64,000 bases of DNA. It comes from Rhizoctonia solani (taxonomy: Eukaryota; Basidiomycota; Agaricomycetes; Cantharellales; Ceratobasidiaceae). The stretch is taken from positions 3,596,001-3,660,000 of the forward strand of contig NC_057373.1 in the NCBI RefSeq assembly GCF_016906535.1, in the 5' to 3' direction. A program made the translations under genes and the position numbers. Positions 43,886-56,418 of this stretch are shown one piece after another (the stretch's first letter is position 1; the number at the start of each line of letters is the position of its first letter). The notes under the pieces are model-generated. The model saw only the letters and a list, made by a program, of their open reading frames with translations, searched no databases and had not been told where the DNA came from.

Positions 43886-46872
43886 ATGCCGCCGCAGATG
43901 CCGACGTCGCCGTCGTCGCAGAAGCTACACCGAATGATTAGGCGGCAGGAGAACCAGCCCGGACCGGAAGGATCGTCGCGGTCGCGGAGAGGGGCACGGC
44001 GGTCGAGTCCGTCGGTGGGAGACAGTGGGAGCGGCAGTGGGCCCTCGATCGCCGTGGCCGAGGAGGGCGCCGCCGATGCCGAGCTCTCGCGCTCACCCTC
44101 GAGTGTCAGCCAAGCCATGGCGATGGCGGTCGCGACGCGTGCCCGCCAATCAGAGAGCGCGGTCGTCCCCTCGCCCTCGTCGACATCGGTCCGTCTCGGG
44201 GATCTCTCGACCCGTCTCTCTGGCTGGTTCTCCCACCTCACGGGCAGCACGACCGACCTGGGGATGACTAATAGTCTGTCCAACGCGGCTACCATGGTCC
44301 CTGCTTCCCCCAAACGAGCACAGCCACGAACAGACGGTCCTATGTCCAACGTTGCGCGACCAGTCAAGGGTGGGATCGACAAGGTGATGCGCTACCTGAC
44401 AGACAGCGATGCGACACCGGACGGATGCACCGATCCCATCTGGATCCTCGGTGTTCTCCATGCTGGGTTCGAGCCCCCCGACCCCTCGGCATCTCCCCCG
44501 CCACAGCCAACATCTCCCCATCGACGCGACTCGACCGAGAGCAGTCTCCATGCCCAGCTCCACCGCAGGGCCCGCAATCCCCCCGGCGCCTTTACCCACC
44601 ACCAGAACCCGTCTCTCCAGTCCGTCTCCTCCTTCACCATCGAGTCCGGCGGCCCAAGCAAGTACGCCCACGCATGGCCACCCGTGTTCTACGAAGACTT
44701 CACCTCACTCATCTGGCTCACATACCGCTCCCACTACACACCCATCCGCGACACATCCCTCGAGTCCCTCGCCCCCCTCGGTCCCTGCGACATGGAAATG
44801 GCCCCCGCACACCTCGTCCCAGCCAGCCCCCGTCGCTGGAACTGGCCAGGATCAGCCGACAAGTCCTGGACATCAGACGCCGGCTGGGGCTGCATGCTCC
44901 GCACTGGCCAGAGCTTGCTCGCCAACGCCCTCATCCACCTTCATCTCGGGCGAAGTACGTACATCCATACCCTAGCACTCGCCCTCATCTCACCCTTTGA
45001 ACAGACTGGCGCCGTCCACACTACCCCATGTTCGCCGAGGAACACGCAGTCTATGTCAAGATCCTCACCTGGTTCTTCGACACTCCCTCGCCTCTCGCTC
45101 CCTTTGGTGTCCACCGCATGGCCCTTGCTGGCAAGGCCCTAGGCAAGGATGTTGGAACTTGGTTCGGCCCTTCCACCGCAGCCGGTTCCATCAAGTAAGT
45201 CCTCGGCTCGTCTTGCCTTTTCTTTTCTCTCACACCCATCTCAGGACATTGGCCCATGCTTTCCCCGAGTGCCAGCTATCCGTCTCTCTGGCCGTAGACG
45301 GCACCGTGTTTGCTTCGGACGTATACGCTGCCTCCCACATGGGCATGGTTACCACCAGCGGTCGCAGCATCAGCTCCCGCCGAAGCGCATCCAAATGGGG
45401 TGGACGCGCCGTCTTGATACTCGTCAATATACGACTTGGGCTAGATAATGTCAACCCTATTTATTATGACGCACTCAAGGTAGGTCGTCCTCGACAAGGG
45501 CTAATTCAAACTCCGACTAACCCTTTTGCAGTCCCTCTTTCAATTTCCTCAATCTGTTGGTATATCCGGCGGTCGACCTAGTTCCTCTTATTATTTCGTC
45601 GGAAGTCAGGCCGACAGTTTGTTCTACCTCGACCCCCATCACACACGACCCTATATACCCCTCCGCCCACCTCCCTCGGTCGCGCCCGAGCCTTCTGACA
45701 CGGAAGACTCGATCCCGGAGGAGACTAGCGATGTCCCCGCTACACCCAATGCCAAATTACAACCCAGACGAGATATTACTCCCGATCCACACCCGACCCC
45801 GCGCCCGCGCGTCAGCTCTCCCGCGAGTCCGGCTTCGAGTGATGTAGGACATCATCGTGCTCGGTCTAGCTTTTCCCCGCCCCGATCAATGCCCAATTAC
45901 CAGTTGCCCTCTGCCTCGTCGAGCTCCAAGTTGGCACCGTTGATTCCCGGCGGGATTGATTCGCCAGACGGAATCCATTACTGCTGTGCGTACAGCGCGG
46001 CCGAATTGAGAACTTTCCACTGCGATCGCGTTCGCAAGATGCCCATGTCGGCCCTCGACCCAAGCATGTTGCTCGGCTTTTTGTGCAGGGACGATGCAGA
46101 CTGGAAGGACTTTAGAACAAGAGTTGCGGATGTGAGTCTACGTGAAACAGTGGCTGGGGGATTTGCTAACCTGTGGCAGATGAGTAAAAAAACCAAGACT
46201 CTGTTTTCCATTGCGGACGAACCTCCGTCGTGGAGCGACATTGACTCGGACGACATGGGTCTCGAGAGTGTGTCTGAACCAGATATGGACTCTGTCCCTG
46301 ACCACGACGATGCGGAAGATTTCTATGATACCCACACGGGCGAAACGCGCAGTGCCATTCTTGGACGTGCCGAGACCTCTCCACCGGGAGAACTTTCCAC
46401 CACCGACGAGTCGATGGAAGTCGTCACGCCTGGCCCACGGCATTCTGCGCGTTTTGATACTATGCGGCCCACCAAGGACAAACTGACCCACCATAGTAGG
46501 GCGGCGAGTAGCGAAGGCGGAGATGATGATTGGGTCGATCCTGCACCACCGCCATCAGACGTCAGCCAGATTCCTGGGGTTGAAAATGGCGCCCCCGCTT
46601 CGATCAGCGCAACACCTAGCCCGGATTTGGTCCCCTCTCCATCGGTGCCCAGCGTTGTGAGTGAAGGATCGAGTTTGCCCGAGAGCCCAGTACGCCGGGG
46701 CGGTAAATTCCCCTTTCCGGCTGGAGATGATGACGAGGAAGAGTTGATCATGCAGTATCCCAAAGCACAGAGCACACGTGGCTCTACCCAGTTGAGAACC
46801 GTGCGCGCGCGAGACGGCGGGCGGACGAAGAGTGGGGGTGTGAGGGGGTTGGTTGAGAAGGACGAGGCATAG
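43886..46872 (+). CDS. ATG4: Autophagy cysteine protease Atg4
   Basis: Exons 43886-44954, 45005-45194, 45245-45479, 45532-46131 and 46180-46872 give 2,787 nt, 928 aa. The catalytic Cys is C336 in [13 protein letters not shown]; the Asp-His pair is D532 and H534 in [11 protein letters not shown]. Other Atg4 blocks are [48 protein letters not shown] and [18 protein letters not shown]. It cleaves the Atg8 C-terminus and later delipidates Atg8 during autophagosome formation. Yeast Atg4 has about 500 aa; the extra length here is a Ser-rich N-terminus, a Pro/Ser insert after DPHHTRP and an acidic Ser-rich tail. The last intron (46132-46179, 48 nt) is in frame and could be retained. The start could instead be the ATG at 43934. 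Confidence 0.93.
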
Positions 46873-47257
46873 CCCCGAATCACAGTCTCGGGGACGAGTA
46901 TAGGTTATGTCGCATCCTCGTTTCCTCTCGATCCTCGCATCGTTTTCTTTTCTACTTGGTTTTACCCCTGGCAGGCTCCACTCTTGACTTTTTTTTCTTC
47001 TTTTCCCCCTCGTCTTTTGTGTTTTCAACTCTTATTTTTGTGTAGTTGCATGGTATTGTGGTATGTTACATAATTGAGTTGTACAAAACGGTTTTGCCAC
47101 CCGTGGATATATATGTATTTCGGAAATCGTTTTGGTTAGCATCTGCATGGACAGGAGTGAATCGAATAAATGTGACAGTGAAATATTCAGGATGTATCAT
47201 TCTGGTGTGTCCGCTGTTTATCCAGGAACAAGAATTCAATGACACGTTCAAACGCGG

Positions 47258-48202
47258 TCAACCTGGACCGAAAGGCGGACGGTCGTGAACTAAATCCCCG
47301 TAAGAAGGGGGCAATGTCTCTTCATCTGCGCGCATCAGTGATATCCCTGCATCCTCTTCTACCCGGGGAGGCGATGGTTCCCGAGGTGCACGTCGCCTAG
47401 TTGCTGTGCTTGGTTTGCCATCAGCAGATAGAGCTTCGGGTTGATGCATGTGAAGCCGTGGCTGGCTAGGACTAGGCATCGGGTCTAGGAGTTGGCATGA
47501 GTTGGGTATATGCACGAATGAAATAAGCCCCGTACTATGTTCGCCAGACCCACGAGCCGCGCTCATGTCTTGAATTTCAATCCTTGGAGCACGCACGACA
47601 GTCCGCGCTCTCTCCACCGGTCCAGCTGAATTGGAGTCCTGAGCCCTACCATGGCTTCCAGGTCGATGTGCACCAGCGCTCGAATCTTCAAGCGCAGACA
47701 CACCCAAGCCTTCAACCCTTGGCCCACTCGAGCCTTCAGCCCAGGCTGGATCTCGGGGTGCCTCTTCTCGACCTTTAGTCGTCCTTCGTATGACGGCTGG
47801 GGAAACCCAAGGCTCGATGTTCTCTGGATGGGGAGCGGGCTCAGCCGCGAGGTCGAGTAGTGCGTGTTCAGATCCAGACGGCGTGACCGGTGGTCTCGTT
47901 CGTGGCAGAACAAACCTAGGCCTTACTCGGTGTCTGTAATAAAATACAATGCATACAAGAACTAATAGAGTGCCAATGACGGAGCCAATCACCGATCCCG
48001 CAATGACTGGAGCATACGAACGTGGCGTAGGATCTTCAGAGGACTCATCGGTACTCGAGCTGGTGGGCGCGGCGCTGGCGGAGACTGTATTTAAGGGGAC
48101 CCATAGCGTAAAGGTTGCAGTGGTAGTGAAAGTGCCGGAAACAGAGGTTGTATCGATGAGCCAGAACGTGCTACTTGGGCTTGCGCTTGACGGAACGTTC
48201 AT
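47258..48202 (-). CDS. Single-pass membrane protein of unknown function
   Basis: This is a single open frame of 314 aa from the ATG at 48202. The frame stays open about 48 nt upstream, but without an ATG, so a 5' exon may be missing. The N-terminal part (SSTFWLIDTTSVSGTFTTTATFTLW) looks like the end of an extracellular beta-rich domain followed by a Ser/Thr/Ala stalk. One membrane span comes next, YAPVIAGSVIGSVIGTLLVL, with GxxxG-like spacing. A basic RHRVRPR stop-transfer and a long cytoplasmic tail with LPPSYGDL (a PPxY-like motif) near the end complete it. This layout is common for fungal cell-surface sensors, but I do not recognise the family. The annotation may be incomplete, since only about 100 bp separate it from the gene upstream. 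Confidence 0.65.
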   Translation of the reverse strand: MNVPSSASPSSTFWLIDTTSVSGTFTTTATFTLWVPLNTVSASAAPTSSSTDESSEDPTPRSYAPVIAGSVIGSVIGTLLVLVCIVFYYRHRVRPRFVLPRTRPPVTPSGSEHALLDLAAEPAPHPENIEPWVSPAVIRRTTKGREEAPRDPAWAEGSSGPRVEGLGVSALEDSSAGAHRPGSHGRAQDSNSAGPVERARTVVRAPRIEIQDMSAARGSGEHSTGLISFVHIPNSCQLLDPMPSPSQPRLHMHQPEALSADGKPSTATRRRAPREPSPPRVEEDAGISLMRADEETLPPSYGDLVHDRPPFGPG

Positions 48203-48304
48203 GTGGTAAGGAAGCGCCGGGATAACACCCGAAAAGTCAATAAGGTTCAAATTTCAAACATATCAAATTCAAGATTATGGGAATGTATCGACTTGAAAAC
48301 ACGT

Positions 48305-51300
48305 CTACTCTGCTGGGATAAAAATTTCGTCTACATCTGTCCACTGGGTCTTGTCCTTGCCACCTTCCTTGTAAACGCGTTCACGCTCAGACCAGTACTC
48401 AATACGATCTCCACGTCTACAAGGTTGCCATACCCGCTCACCCGAATCTTGGTCGACAGCCTCAGCGAACCAGCGAGGTTTGTGAGGTGGCAGTTCTCCC
48501 ACTTCACGCCTCCTACGTGTGGCTCTCTGAAAGTCTTCTTGGTCGGATTTAAGTTCGTTGGCCCGTTCATATCGTCCCATCTCAAATGCACGCTGGTCCG
48601 GTCGAATTCGACAATCAGTGGGGGGAAGGAATGGTGTCAATGTATCAGGACAGTCGTTCAATGTTATGGCAAAGGGAGTAAGATTGAATGGTGCAGGTGG
48701 TTTTTCGGTGTTTTTCCACAGGAGCAAGTACTGGCTGGCCGAACTATCAGCGTCGGGAAGAAGATCCCCTGCTCCAGTTCCCGCTGGGCGAGCAATGAGT
48801 TGGCTATTCCAGCGACCCGCTATTTCCCAAGTAACACGACCAGAGACGTCCTGGACCGTCCCCTTGATTTCGAACGAGTCTTTGGCACGCCAGCCTCGGG
48901 GTTTAAATGTGAGAAGGCATGTGTCACCAGTACGGTGGTTCACGACCTGCATAGTTTCAGTCGGCTTGCCTTGTATCGACATTAATTACGTACCATCATG
49001 TCGCCGTAATGGTCGATAGTCGGCTGTCCAACTATGAATCCAGATACATTGGTGGTCACCTTTTTCCAACTATAATGCTCAATAACTTTGCCACATTCTA
49101 GTTCGGGCTCGCCGTTAGCGGTCGGATATTCTGGCGCCCAATCCTTTGGCAACTTGAGGTCGGCATGCGCGACCCCAGTGGGTCGGATTTCAAAGGATTT
49201 GCCCATGAATTTATTTTTGGCATCGACCTAGATATCCCAGTTGAGAGTAGTCTGGATCTCTGCATAGATGATCTCACCTCTCCGTAATAGTTCCAGTGAG
49301 AAGATTCGGCCCAGCAAGCTGACATGGGCGGGTGGTGACTAACTTGTTCTGAAACATATCGGTACTGCTTGTCGAGCCTACAATACTCAAACGTCTCGCC
49401 CTGGAAGAGGTTTATTGCTGTACCTCAAGTATCATAGTAAACATACCAGCATCGGATTGAAAGGCTTGGCAATTCGCCCGATGGTACTGGAGTAGTTGGA
49501 CATTGCGAACGCTGCCACATATGCAATTCGTTTATGTGGGTCACGTTCGTTGGCAGCGGCATCGACTGTCCGACCTTTAGCACAGTTGTGGGCAAATGGA
49601 CTACTCACTCACGACACTCCGAGAATTCCATATCCTCAGCCATTCGCTGAAGCATACTAGTGGGTTCATTGAAAAATACCGGGAAGCTAATCTTAGTGAG
49701 GTCTTTCCCAATGCTACCTTTCAACACCGCCCAAAGACTGACGGGTGGCCGATTATCGCTGCTAATAGGCAATCGGTCCCGCAGATTTTCGTACCCTTGA
49801 TATAGCTCGGCGTCCAGGCTTGGAGGGAGGCTGGGGCGACGAAGGATAGTCGAGGGCAAGTTGGAAATAACTCCACTCTCAATGGCATCGAAAAATTCAT
49901 CCGTGTCAGAGTCATCACCACCAAGAAGGTCGTCGGTCCCGGAATCTGCAACGGGTGGGGTTCGTATAGCAGGAATTTCTGGATCACGAATGGAGACGCG
50001 AGTTGGTGCGCCCATGTGCTCGGCCGTGCTCGGAGTGTTGCCTTCGGGGAAGACACGTGGTACTGGATCTTCGTCGACGCGAGAGATCGTGTCAGTGGCA
50101 GCACGGGGTGTTGAAGGTTCATCTTGTCCGCTTGCATGTAGTAAAGACCTGAGCGCCCTTCGTTGACCCTTGTTGATTTGGACACTGCGAATCAACTCTC
50201 GTTCCACACGCTCGCTCTGATTGGCAAGGGTCACAACGTTCTCCTCCCACATGCGGCGAGCGTCAGCTTCATGTTCTACTCGTCTTGCATACCAGGTTTC
50301 GCGTTCAACGGACATGTTACTATACTGATCAAAGCTGTCTTTGATTGTGAGTAGGCTGTGTTCCAATGCGGACTTGACTTCAGTTAGTCGGGGAGCAGAG
50401 TCAGTGGGAACAACCAGTTGGTCAAGCAGTTGTCGGGCTAAATCAATCTCCATTCGTAAAGAGCGATGTTGCAAATTAAATCGATCTTCGTGAGGCAGGA
50501 TAGATGAGTCACTTTCATCTGAAGCGCGAGAGTGGGTATCGTCGTCTAGGTTTCTGAATGTATCAGGGGCATCGCGCGACAGTTGAGAGGCGTTGGAATC
50601 GGCCGGTGGGGCCGACTGGTTAATCGAGGCTCGGGATTGGCCTAAGCCCTGATTCGAACGGCCACTCCAGCTCCTTAAGATATCGACGCTGGAACGAAGG
50701 CTCTTGGTCCGTTTTGAACCCTCGTTGATGCTCTGAATCGAGTCCGCATCGGAGGCAGGAACCGGTAGTTGATCACGATCTTTTTGCTGATAAAATTCAA
50801 CACTGCGATTGATCATCTGAACCCAGCGAGCAACTTCACCGGGATGGTTTGCCTTCATATACCATTTTTGCCCGGCAGTGGTTGAAGCATGGCCGGATTG
50901 AGCAGAAGGTGCATGTGCATGGATCTCAAAGCGTAGCTTATCTCCTGGAATAGTTTTGACGAGTGCAGTGCGGACGGAGATCGCCCCTCGCACGGCCAAA
51001 CCCTCATCTTCCCGGCTGCGATAATACGAAAGCATATCGTCTTTTAGGACAAACCAACGAGTGTTGTAGCCTTTGGCCATGTTGGCATATTTTGACTGGA
51101 AGCCCGGTCAGCAGCAAAGCGACTGAAGCTATTGCACTCACCAAATAACCTTTATGGGACGGTGGTTCATTGGAGGTAGAACCTATTAGTGTTACATCCT
51201 GGTTTAAGTCTTCAGAGATATTAGCGAGGTAGGAGTCACGATTAATTATAGATTCTTACATTGCAATAGAAAAGCGCGAATGCGCTCGCCATCCTTGTCT

Positions 51301-52171
51301 TTTTCTCCGTCGAGCAAGCCCCTTCCGCGCTGGTCGCGAACAAAAACATCTGCTCCAGCATGTACTGCGACCTCGACGAGAGAGTAATCACGTCTCTTTA
51401 CCGCTTCATGAAGCAAGGTCGTTCCGGATTCGAGTACAGACAGATCGAGCAGGCGAGCACGTGGTGAACGTAGATACCTAACCAGCTCGGAGGAATCAAG
51501 GGGAGTCGTGGACTGAGCAGCGGCTCCAACATATCGTGAGAGGGCATCATAAAACTCTCTGCGGAATGATTCCTGGGAGTCTATAGGGGCGTGAGTTGAC
51601 AAGACAAAGCGAAATCGAGCTAATTTACCTCGTAAAACATTTCGAGTTTTCTGATCCTTGGCCAAATCTATTGCTGAGCGGCCACGAGAATCCAAGAGTG
51701 TATCATCAGCGCCGTCTTGTTCAAGAAGTAATTGGAGTATGTCGCTTCGACCAAGTGATGAGGCGAGATGAATAGCAGTAAACCCAACATTGGTGGAACA
51801 AGACATATTAGGAGAGACGTGCTTATTTGAAAGAACCAATTGTATAGTTTCGCCTTGATAAGAATGTAAGTTGGTTAGGCTACTTGAAGATCAAGTCATA
51901 CATACATGAAGCACTACGGATGGCAAAATGCAGAATTGTGGCGGCCTTTTCCTCCAGGCCCGACGAGTTTATACTACCTATATCGGACTTTCTTGAGTGA
52001 GGCGGGCGAATGTCAATGAGGAAACTTTGGATCTGTGCGAGGTCGCCAGCACGAAGGGCTGCCAACAATTTAACTTGCCACAGTGGATCTAAGTTTGGGC
52101 CACGATTAAGCAAATGTAATGTACGAAACACGATTTACAGGCTTGCCTTGGACAGATACATCGTTCGACAT
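48305..52171 (-). CDS. Oxysterol-binding protein, ankyrin-PH-ORD type (Osh1/Osh2-like)
   Basis: Ten exons (52147-52171, 51906-52088, 51629-51853, 51260-51580, 51142-51182, 49613-51095, 49447-49565, 49278-49400, 48994-49227, 48305-48946) give 3,396 nt, 1,131 aa. Ankyrin repeats occupy about residues 9-235 ([33 protein letters not shown]). A PH domain (about 258-365) starts [21 protein letters not shown] perfect FFAT motif, EFFDAIE (665-671), should bind the ER protein VAP/Scs2. The ORD runs from about 720 to the end, with the signature EQVSHHPP at 817-824. Such proteins exchange sterol and PI4P between ER and Golgi or vacuole membranes. The first exon (8 codons) is inferred and uses a GC donor (CAAG|GCAAGC), so the extreme N-terminus is uncertain. 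A second run of candidate ankyrins is split by introns of 48-52 nt. Confidence 0.93.
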
Positions 52172-52777
52172 TACGAGGGTCTAGATGGACTACTCAGGTC
52201 CTCATACAAGATTTCCACGAGAAGTCCTCAACCGGGAAGTGGCAACTCTGTCAATGTGCACCAACCCACCGCTGATGTCAGATCAGCGCTAATATGATGA
52301 TCCGAGCCGAAGGTACGGAGTACGTTGCGTCCGAGACGAGTCTGAGCAGGTGGACCTCGTATTGGCCGTGCTCAATTCTTAGTTTGTGGTTTGGTTTTCC
52401 CCGGGAAACAGGTTGTGAGGTGGAACACTGATGAATAGAGACCGGTAGTGAAAGTTTGCCTGCAGTGAAAGTGCTCAAAACTGCAAGCAAGAATTGAGGC
52501 CAGTTTGTGGTTTAGAGCTCACAGCCATTCTGGCACTTAGTGACTCACTTCAATACTTGCCACTGCCCAATGTAATCCCAATGCATCACCAATGCCATAC
52601 AACAGACTGAGCAATGTTCCAATAGTAAGTAAAATATTCTTAACTCATAGCTATAATGTTTATGTTGCTTCTCCCACAGTCCAACTTGATTGTACTACAC
52701 CTGGATGCCAAAGGGGTGGATCAAGTCCCATACAAGATTGTCCTAGACGTCTGTTAGGACATCAAGGGGATGGCGCT
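52172..52777. other. Transition from OSH promoter to retrotransposon DNA
   Basis: The first 400 bp should contain the promoter of the oxysterol-binding-protein gene. From about 52,680 the sequence resembles the tail of the integrase fragment near 56,850 (GATGCCAA..GGGG and GGGATGGC blocks), so repeat DNA begins there. No gene is seen. Confidence 0.45.
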
Positions 52778-53340
52778 TGTGGCCACAGGGTACAAAGTGA
52801 GAAGGTTGCTTAAGGCAACAATGAACCTATCTACAACAACAAGCTGCTATCCTACAACAACAAGACCACTTATGGCAGTGACAAGCTATCTAAGTACAAC
52901 CAAGAAACTGCTTAAGGTGGTGTAGACTATCTATGTATGTAGCAACTTAGTAATTACTGGCTGTAAGGCCTTGTACACTGAGTAGGATGTAACAACAGGT
53001 AATTGACCTGGGTGTTACCATGGTTGGTTGGCCTCCTTATATATTACAGAGAGTACTAATTACAAATGCCACATATGGGGGAAAGGAAGCTATCTACATG
53101 AAATAAGAACCCTGCTCTGCAGTTGGCCTTACTCATGCATATGTGTCACTGACATGTCATGATGATGTCATGGGTGGAGGTGGCTACATATGATGAGATA
53201 AGCACAGATGGGGATGTGGCTTGGTGCTTAGCATATGATATAAGTGCTGTAGTCATGTGACTGAAAATATTGTCCATTTGCCTTTGTTTAAATCCAAGAA
53301 AATAGGAATAAATTCCCTTGGTATATGTGTGTCTACAACA
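52778..53340 (-). repeat. LTR of the truncated minus-strand Gypsy element
   Basis: On the minus strand it begins TGTTGTAGACACAC and ends GGCCACA, about 563 bp, close to the length of solo LTRs A-C. It contains TATATAAGG on that strand as a likely promoter. It shares blocks with LTRs A-C (GCTTAAGG, CTACATGAAATAAGA, CTGCAG) and so belongs to a related family. The base run next to it (AGGGGGGCAG on the minus strand, 53,341-53,350) is the polypurine tract expected just before a 3' LTR. The inner boundary at 52,778 is approximate. Confidence 0.65.
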
Positions 53341-54862
53341 CTGCCCCCCCTCTAAGGGCTTTGGCAGTGCCAAGGGCCTTCTCTTTCATCTCTTTTTTGT
53401 ACTTTTTCAAAAAAATTTTGGTGTTTTTTAGGTTTTCCTTTGGCTCCCATGTGTTTTCCTCAGAGCTGTATCCTTTCCATTTGACCCTAAAATACCATTT
53501 TCCATTGCATTCCTCTGTGTCAGTGATGCCTTCTACTTTGTATTCTTCTTCCCTGTCCAAGGTGACAGGTGGGGGACAGTTTTCAAAGGTGCAATTTTTG
53601 TCTCTTCTGACTTTGGAAAGTAGGCCCACATAGAAGACATCATGGATGCGCATTGTTGGTGGGAGCTCTAGCCAATAGGCACAGTCAGAGATCTTCTCAA
53701 TGAATTTGAACAGTCCCAGGCATTGTTCTGTTAACTTGGGACTAAGGGTTTTCAAGTTTACATTTTTGGCATTGAGCCAGACTTCTTCTCCAATTTTGTA
53801 CTCTGTTGGGCTTCCTGTTTCTCCAGCTGTCATCTGTATCTTAGATTGCCAAAGAGCTGCTTCTATTTACTTCCATTGTACTTCCATTGTTTTGGCAAGG
53901 TCATCTGCTTCTGGAACATCCATTGGCATGTTGGAAGGGGTTAAGGTTGGTTCCCAACCATATAAGGCCTTGAAGGGAGTTTTCCTGGTGCTGCTATGTA
54001 CAGCATTGTTGTAAGCAAATTTTGCCATAAGGAGCCACTTGGTCCAGTCCTGTTGGTTGATTCCCAAGTATGCCCTGAGGAAATGTTCAATTGAAGGGTC
54101 TACTTGTTCTGTCTGTCCATTGCTTTGTGGATGGTATGCCAAGGAAAAGTGGGGGTCAATTCCTAATTGCTTGTATAATGCTTTTAGGAATTTATTGTTG
54201 AAGACCCTTCCTCTATCCAAGATGGTCTTTTTGGGCATGCCATGACATTTCCAGACATTATCCAGGAATAATTCTGCTAGTTTGGGTGCTTTGAGCTTCT
54301 TGGAACACTTGACAAAGATACCGTGCTTGGTGAAGCTGTCTATGATGACAAGGATGGAATTGTTGTTTCTGTCTTTGGGCAGGTCCACTATCATATTGTA
54401 AGGCACGTGCTGCCAGGGTCTGTTTGGGAGTTCCAATGGCTGAGGCAGGATTGACATGTATTTTGGCTTCTGGATTCTTTGGCAGGTTTCACATGAGTCC
54501 ACGTGCCAGTATGTGTCAGCATGGATGCCAGGCCAGTAATAGTCTTGTGACACCAATTCCAGGGTGCATTGTTGTCCTGGGTGTCCAACTAAGGGACTAT
54601 CATGGAAGATGCAGAGTAAATCTGTGTGCAAGGTTCCTACATCCAGAACAACAATCCTTCCTTGGTAAAACAAGAGTCCTGCTTCCATTTGGTAGTCTTT
54701 GAAAGCACATTTAATTGATGGCAGGGCTTTAGACTTGTTTTGGAGGAACTGAAGAATTTCTTCCAGAGATTCATCCTGATCTAACAATGACTCAATCTGG
54801 CATTGTAATTCTTTCTCAGGAAGTACTAGGGCAACATTAACAAAGACAGGGTTTGGGAGCAT
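53333..54862 (-). pseudogene. Gypsy pol fragment: integrase and chromodomain
   Basis: Two ORFs in the same frame (54,862-53,867 and 53,833-53,333) are separated by one in-frame TAA at 53,864-53,866. The first has the integrase zinc-binding region (GHPGQQ..YYWPGIHADTYWHVDSCETC) and the catalytic core, with D-35-E kept between DRGRVFNN and GQTEQ. The second has the post-core region and a chromodomain (YFRVKWKGYSSEENTWEPKENL) ending inside the LTR. Protease, reverse transcriptase and RNase H are missing. The 5' side breaks at about 54,870, next to a sequence that looks like an intron end or unrelated repeat. The element is thus truncated and broken by a stop and cannot act on its own. Confidence 0.85.
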
Positions 54863-56418
54863 GGACTGGGGATGTTAAGAGTTGTGTAAGTACAGGAGTA
54901 AGAAAGAATTACTATATACAAAATGTATATGGGAATAACTAAAAACTAGTATTAAGAATCAGAATATATGCACAGATTATAGGCACAATATGAGCTAGGT
55001 TTATCAGGAATAAACAACTCCTAACAAATAGTCTACCAACTATGAAGTGCAGGTGGTTGGTTATGTATAGTACCTTAGACTAATGTTACTTAAGCCTAAG
55101 TGACTAAGGGTATGTATACTTAAGGTTTCTGGGATAGTACCTTAAGTAAGAGAGTTACCTGACTAATGTACAGGATTTATAGGATTGGCCTAATAAGTAT
55201 AGGACTTATATATGCTTAAGTAAGACTTAAGACTTATGGGGTTACCTAAAACATATCTAGGATTTATGAGATATTGTAGATAAGGCTATCTACAATATAG
55301 GGGGTATGGTGGATTGAAACACTATCACTCAATCACAACAATCCTTACAGTACTGTTGCACTATACTCAATGTTGAACTCAACAACTGTGACAGTCAAGG
55401 GGCACAGGGTTGCAGTAAGTACACTAATAGGTTACCCTGTGTCTGTTGGGACTGGCCTATGGTCTTAGTGCGCCAAATAACCTCCTATGCTATTTACAGT
55501 GAGTCAATCACTAAAGTAAATGCGCAGATAAGCTGTTAAAGGCTTGTGTGAATATGTCAATATATAAGAGTGGATAAATGGATAAAAATAGGATGAATTA
55601 GAAGCATCTTCACAGGGTCCTTTTATACCCTGAGAAGGCACACAGACAAGTATATACATGATTGATACCAAGAGGGGGTACAGGGGGTACATGTGGCAAC
55701 TGAAACACTTGAGGGAGCCAATACTTTGGTACATAGTAAACAAACAATAGATCCTAATATTTGCCCCAAGGCAATGTTTGCCCCAAGGCAGTATTTACCT
55801 GTGTGGGTCCTTAGATGTCCCAAGGCTAAGTGTTTCATCCTTGGAGTAAATAGTCCCAAAGGTAGGATACTGCTGCATTGGGTACTTACAGTAAATGGGG
55901 CATAACTCTGCCAAATGTTGTTTGTTTTGGGAGTTTGACCCAGCGTTCTGGAGCGCGCAAACAGGCGCACCTAAGCGCAAGCAATCCGGCAGTGTGAGAT
56001 GCCCGGGTGATGGAGAGAATGCGCATTTAGTGCGTTGGCGCTTAAGGGCTGATTAAGCGCCAGAGCACTTGCCTATGCAATAGGGGGGACCCTGAATATT
56101 TCTGTGTGTAGCCACAAGATAGAATCTTGAATAATAGATACTACAAACAGGAGAAATATTATTTGTTACTGTTTATCTACTCAGCTAAGTATATATATAT
56201 TTAAATGAGTGAGAAAACAGCATATATGCAAAAGATATTGCATATTGAGGATATTCCTGAAGCTTATAGGTTTTGCAAAGGTGGCAATTGGATAGAGGGA
56301 CCTTGAAAACCCTAGTTTGCATCTTTATCTCACTTTATTCACTGTAGGATTACTTGTGTAATCAATAAAATAAGTACAGATTATGGAAGAAATGTTGTAT
56401 CCATAACAGTTTGGAACA
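54863..56418. repeat. Unassigned repeat-rich stretch
   Basis: No gene is recognised. It contains a cluster of ACTTAAG/TAAGACTTAAG-type short repeats (about 55,070-55,250), a tandem TTTGCCCCAAGGCA pair (about 55,760-55,800), and a GC-rich patch with GGCGCTTAAGGGC and TTAAGCGCC (about 55,970-56,065) reminiscent of the LTRs at the left end of the window. It is probably the remains of further LTR elements. Confidence 0.45.

Noticed and set aside
43720..44382. 220-codon ORF on the minus strand opposite ATG4
   Set aside because: It is antisense to the Ser-rich N-terminal coding sequence of ATG4 and results from high GC content.
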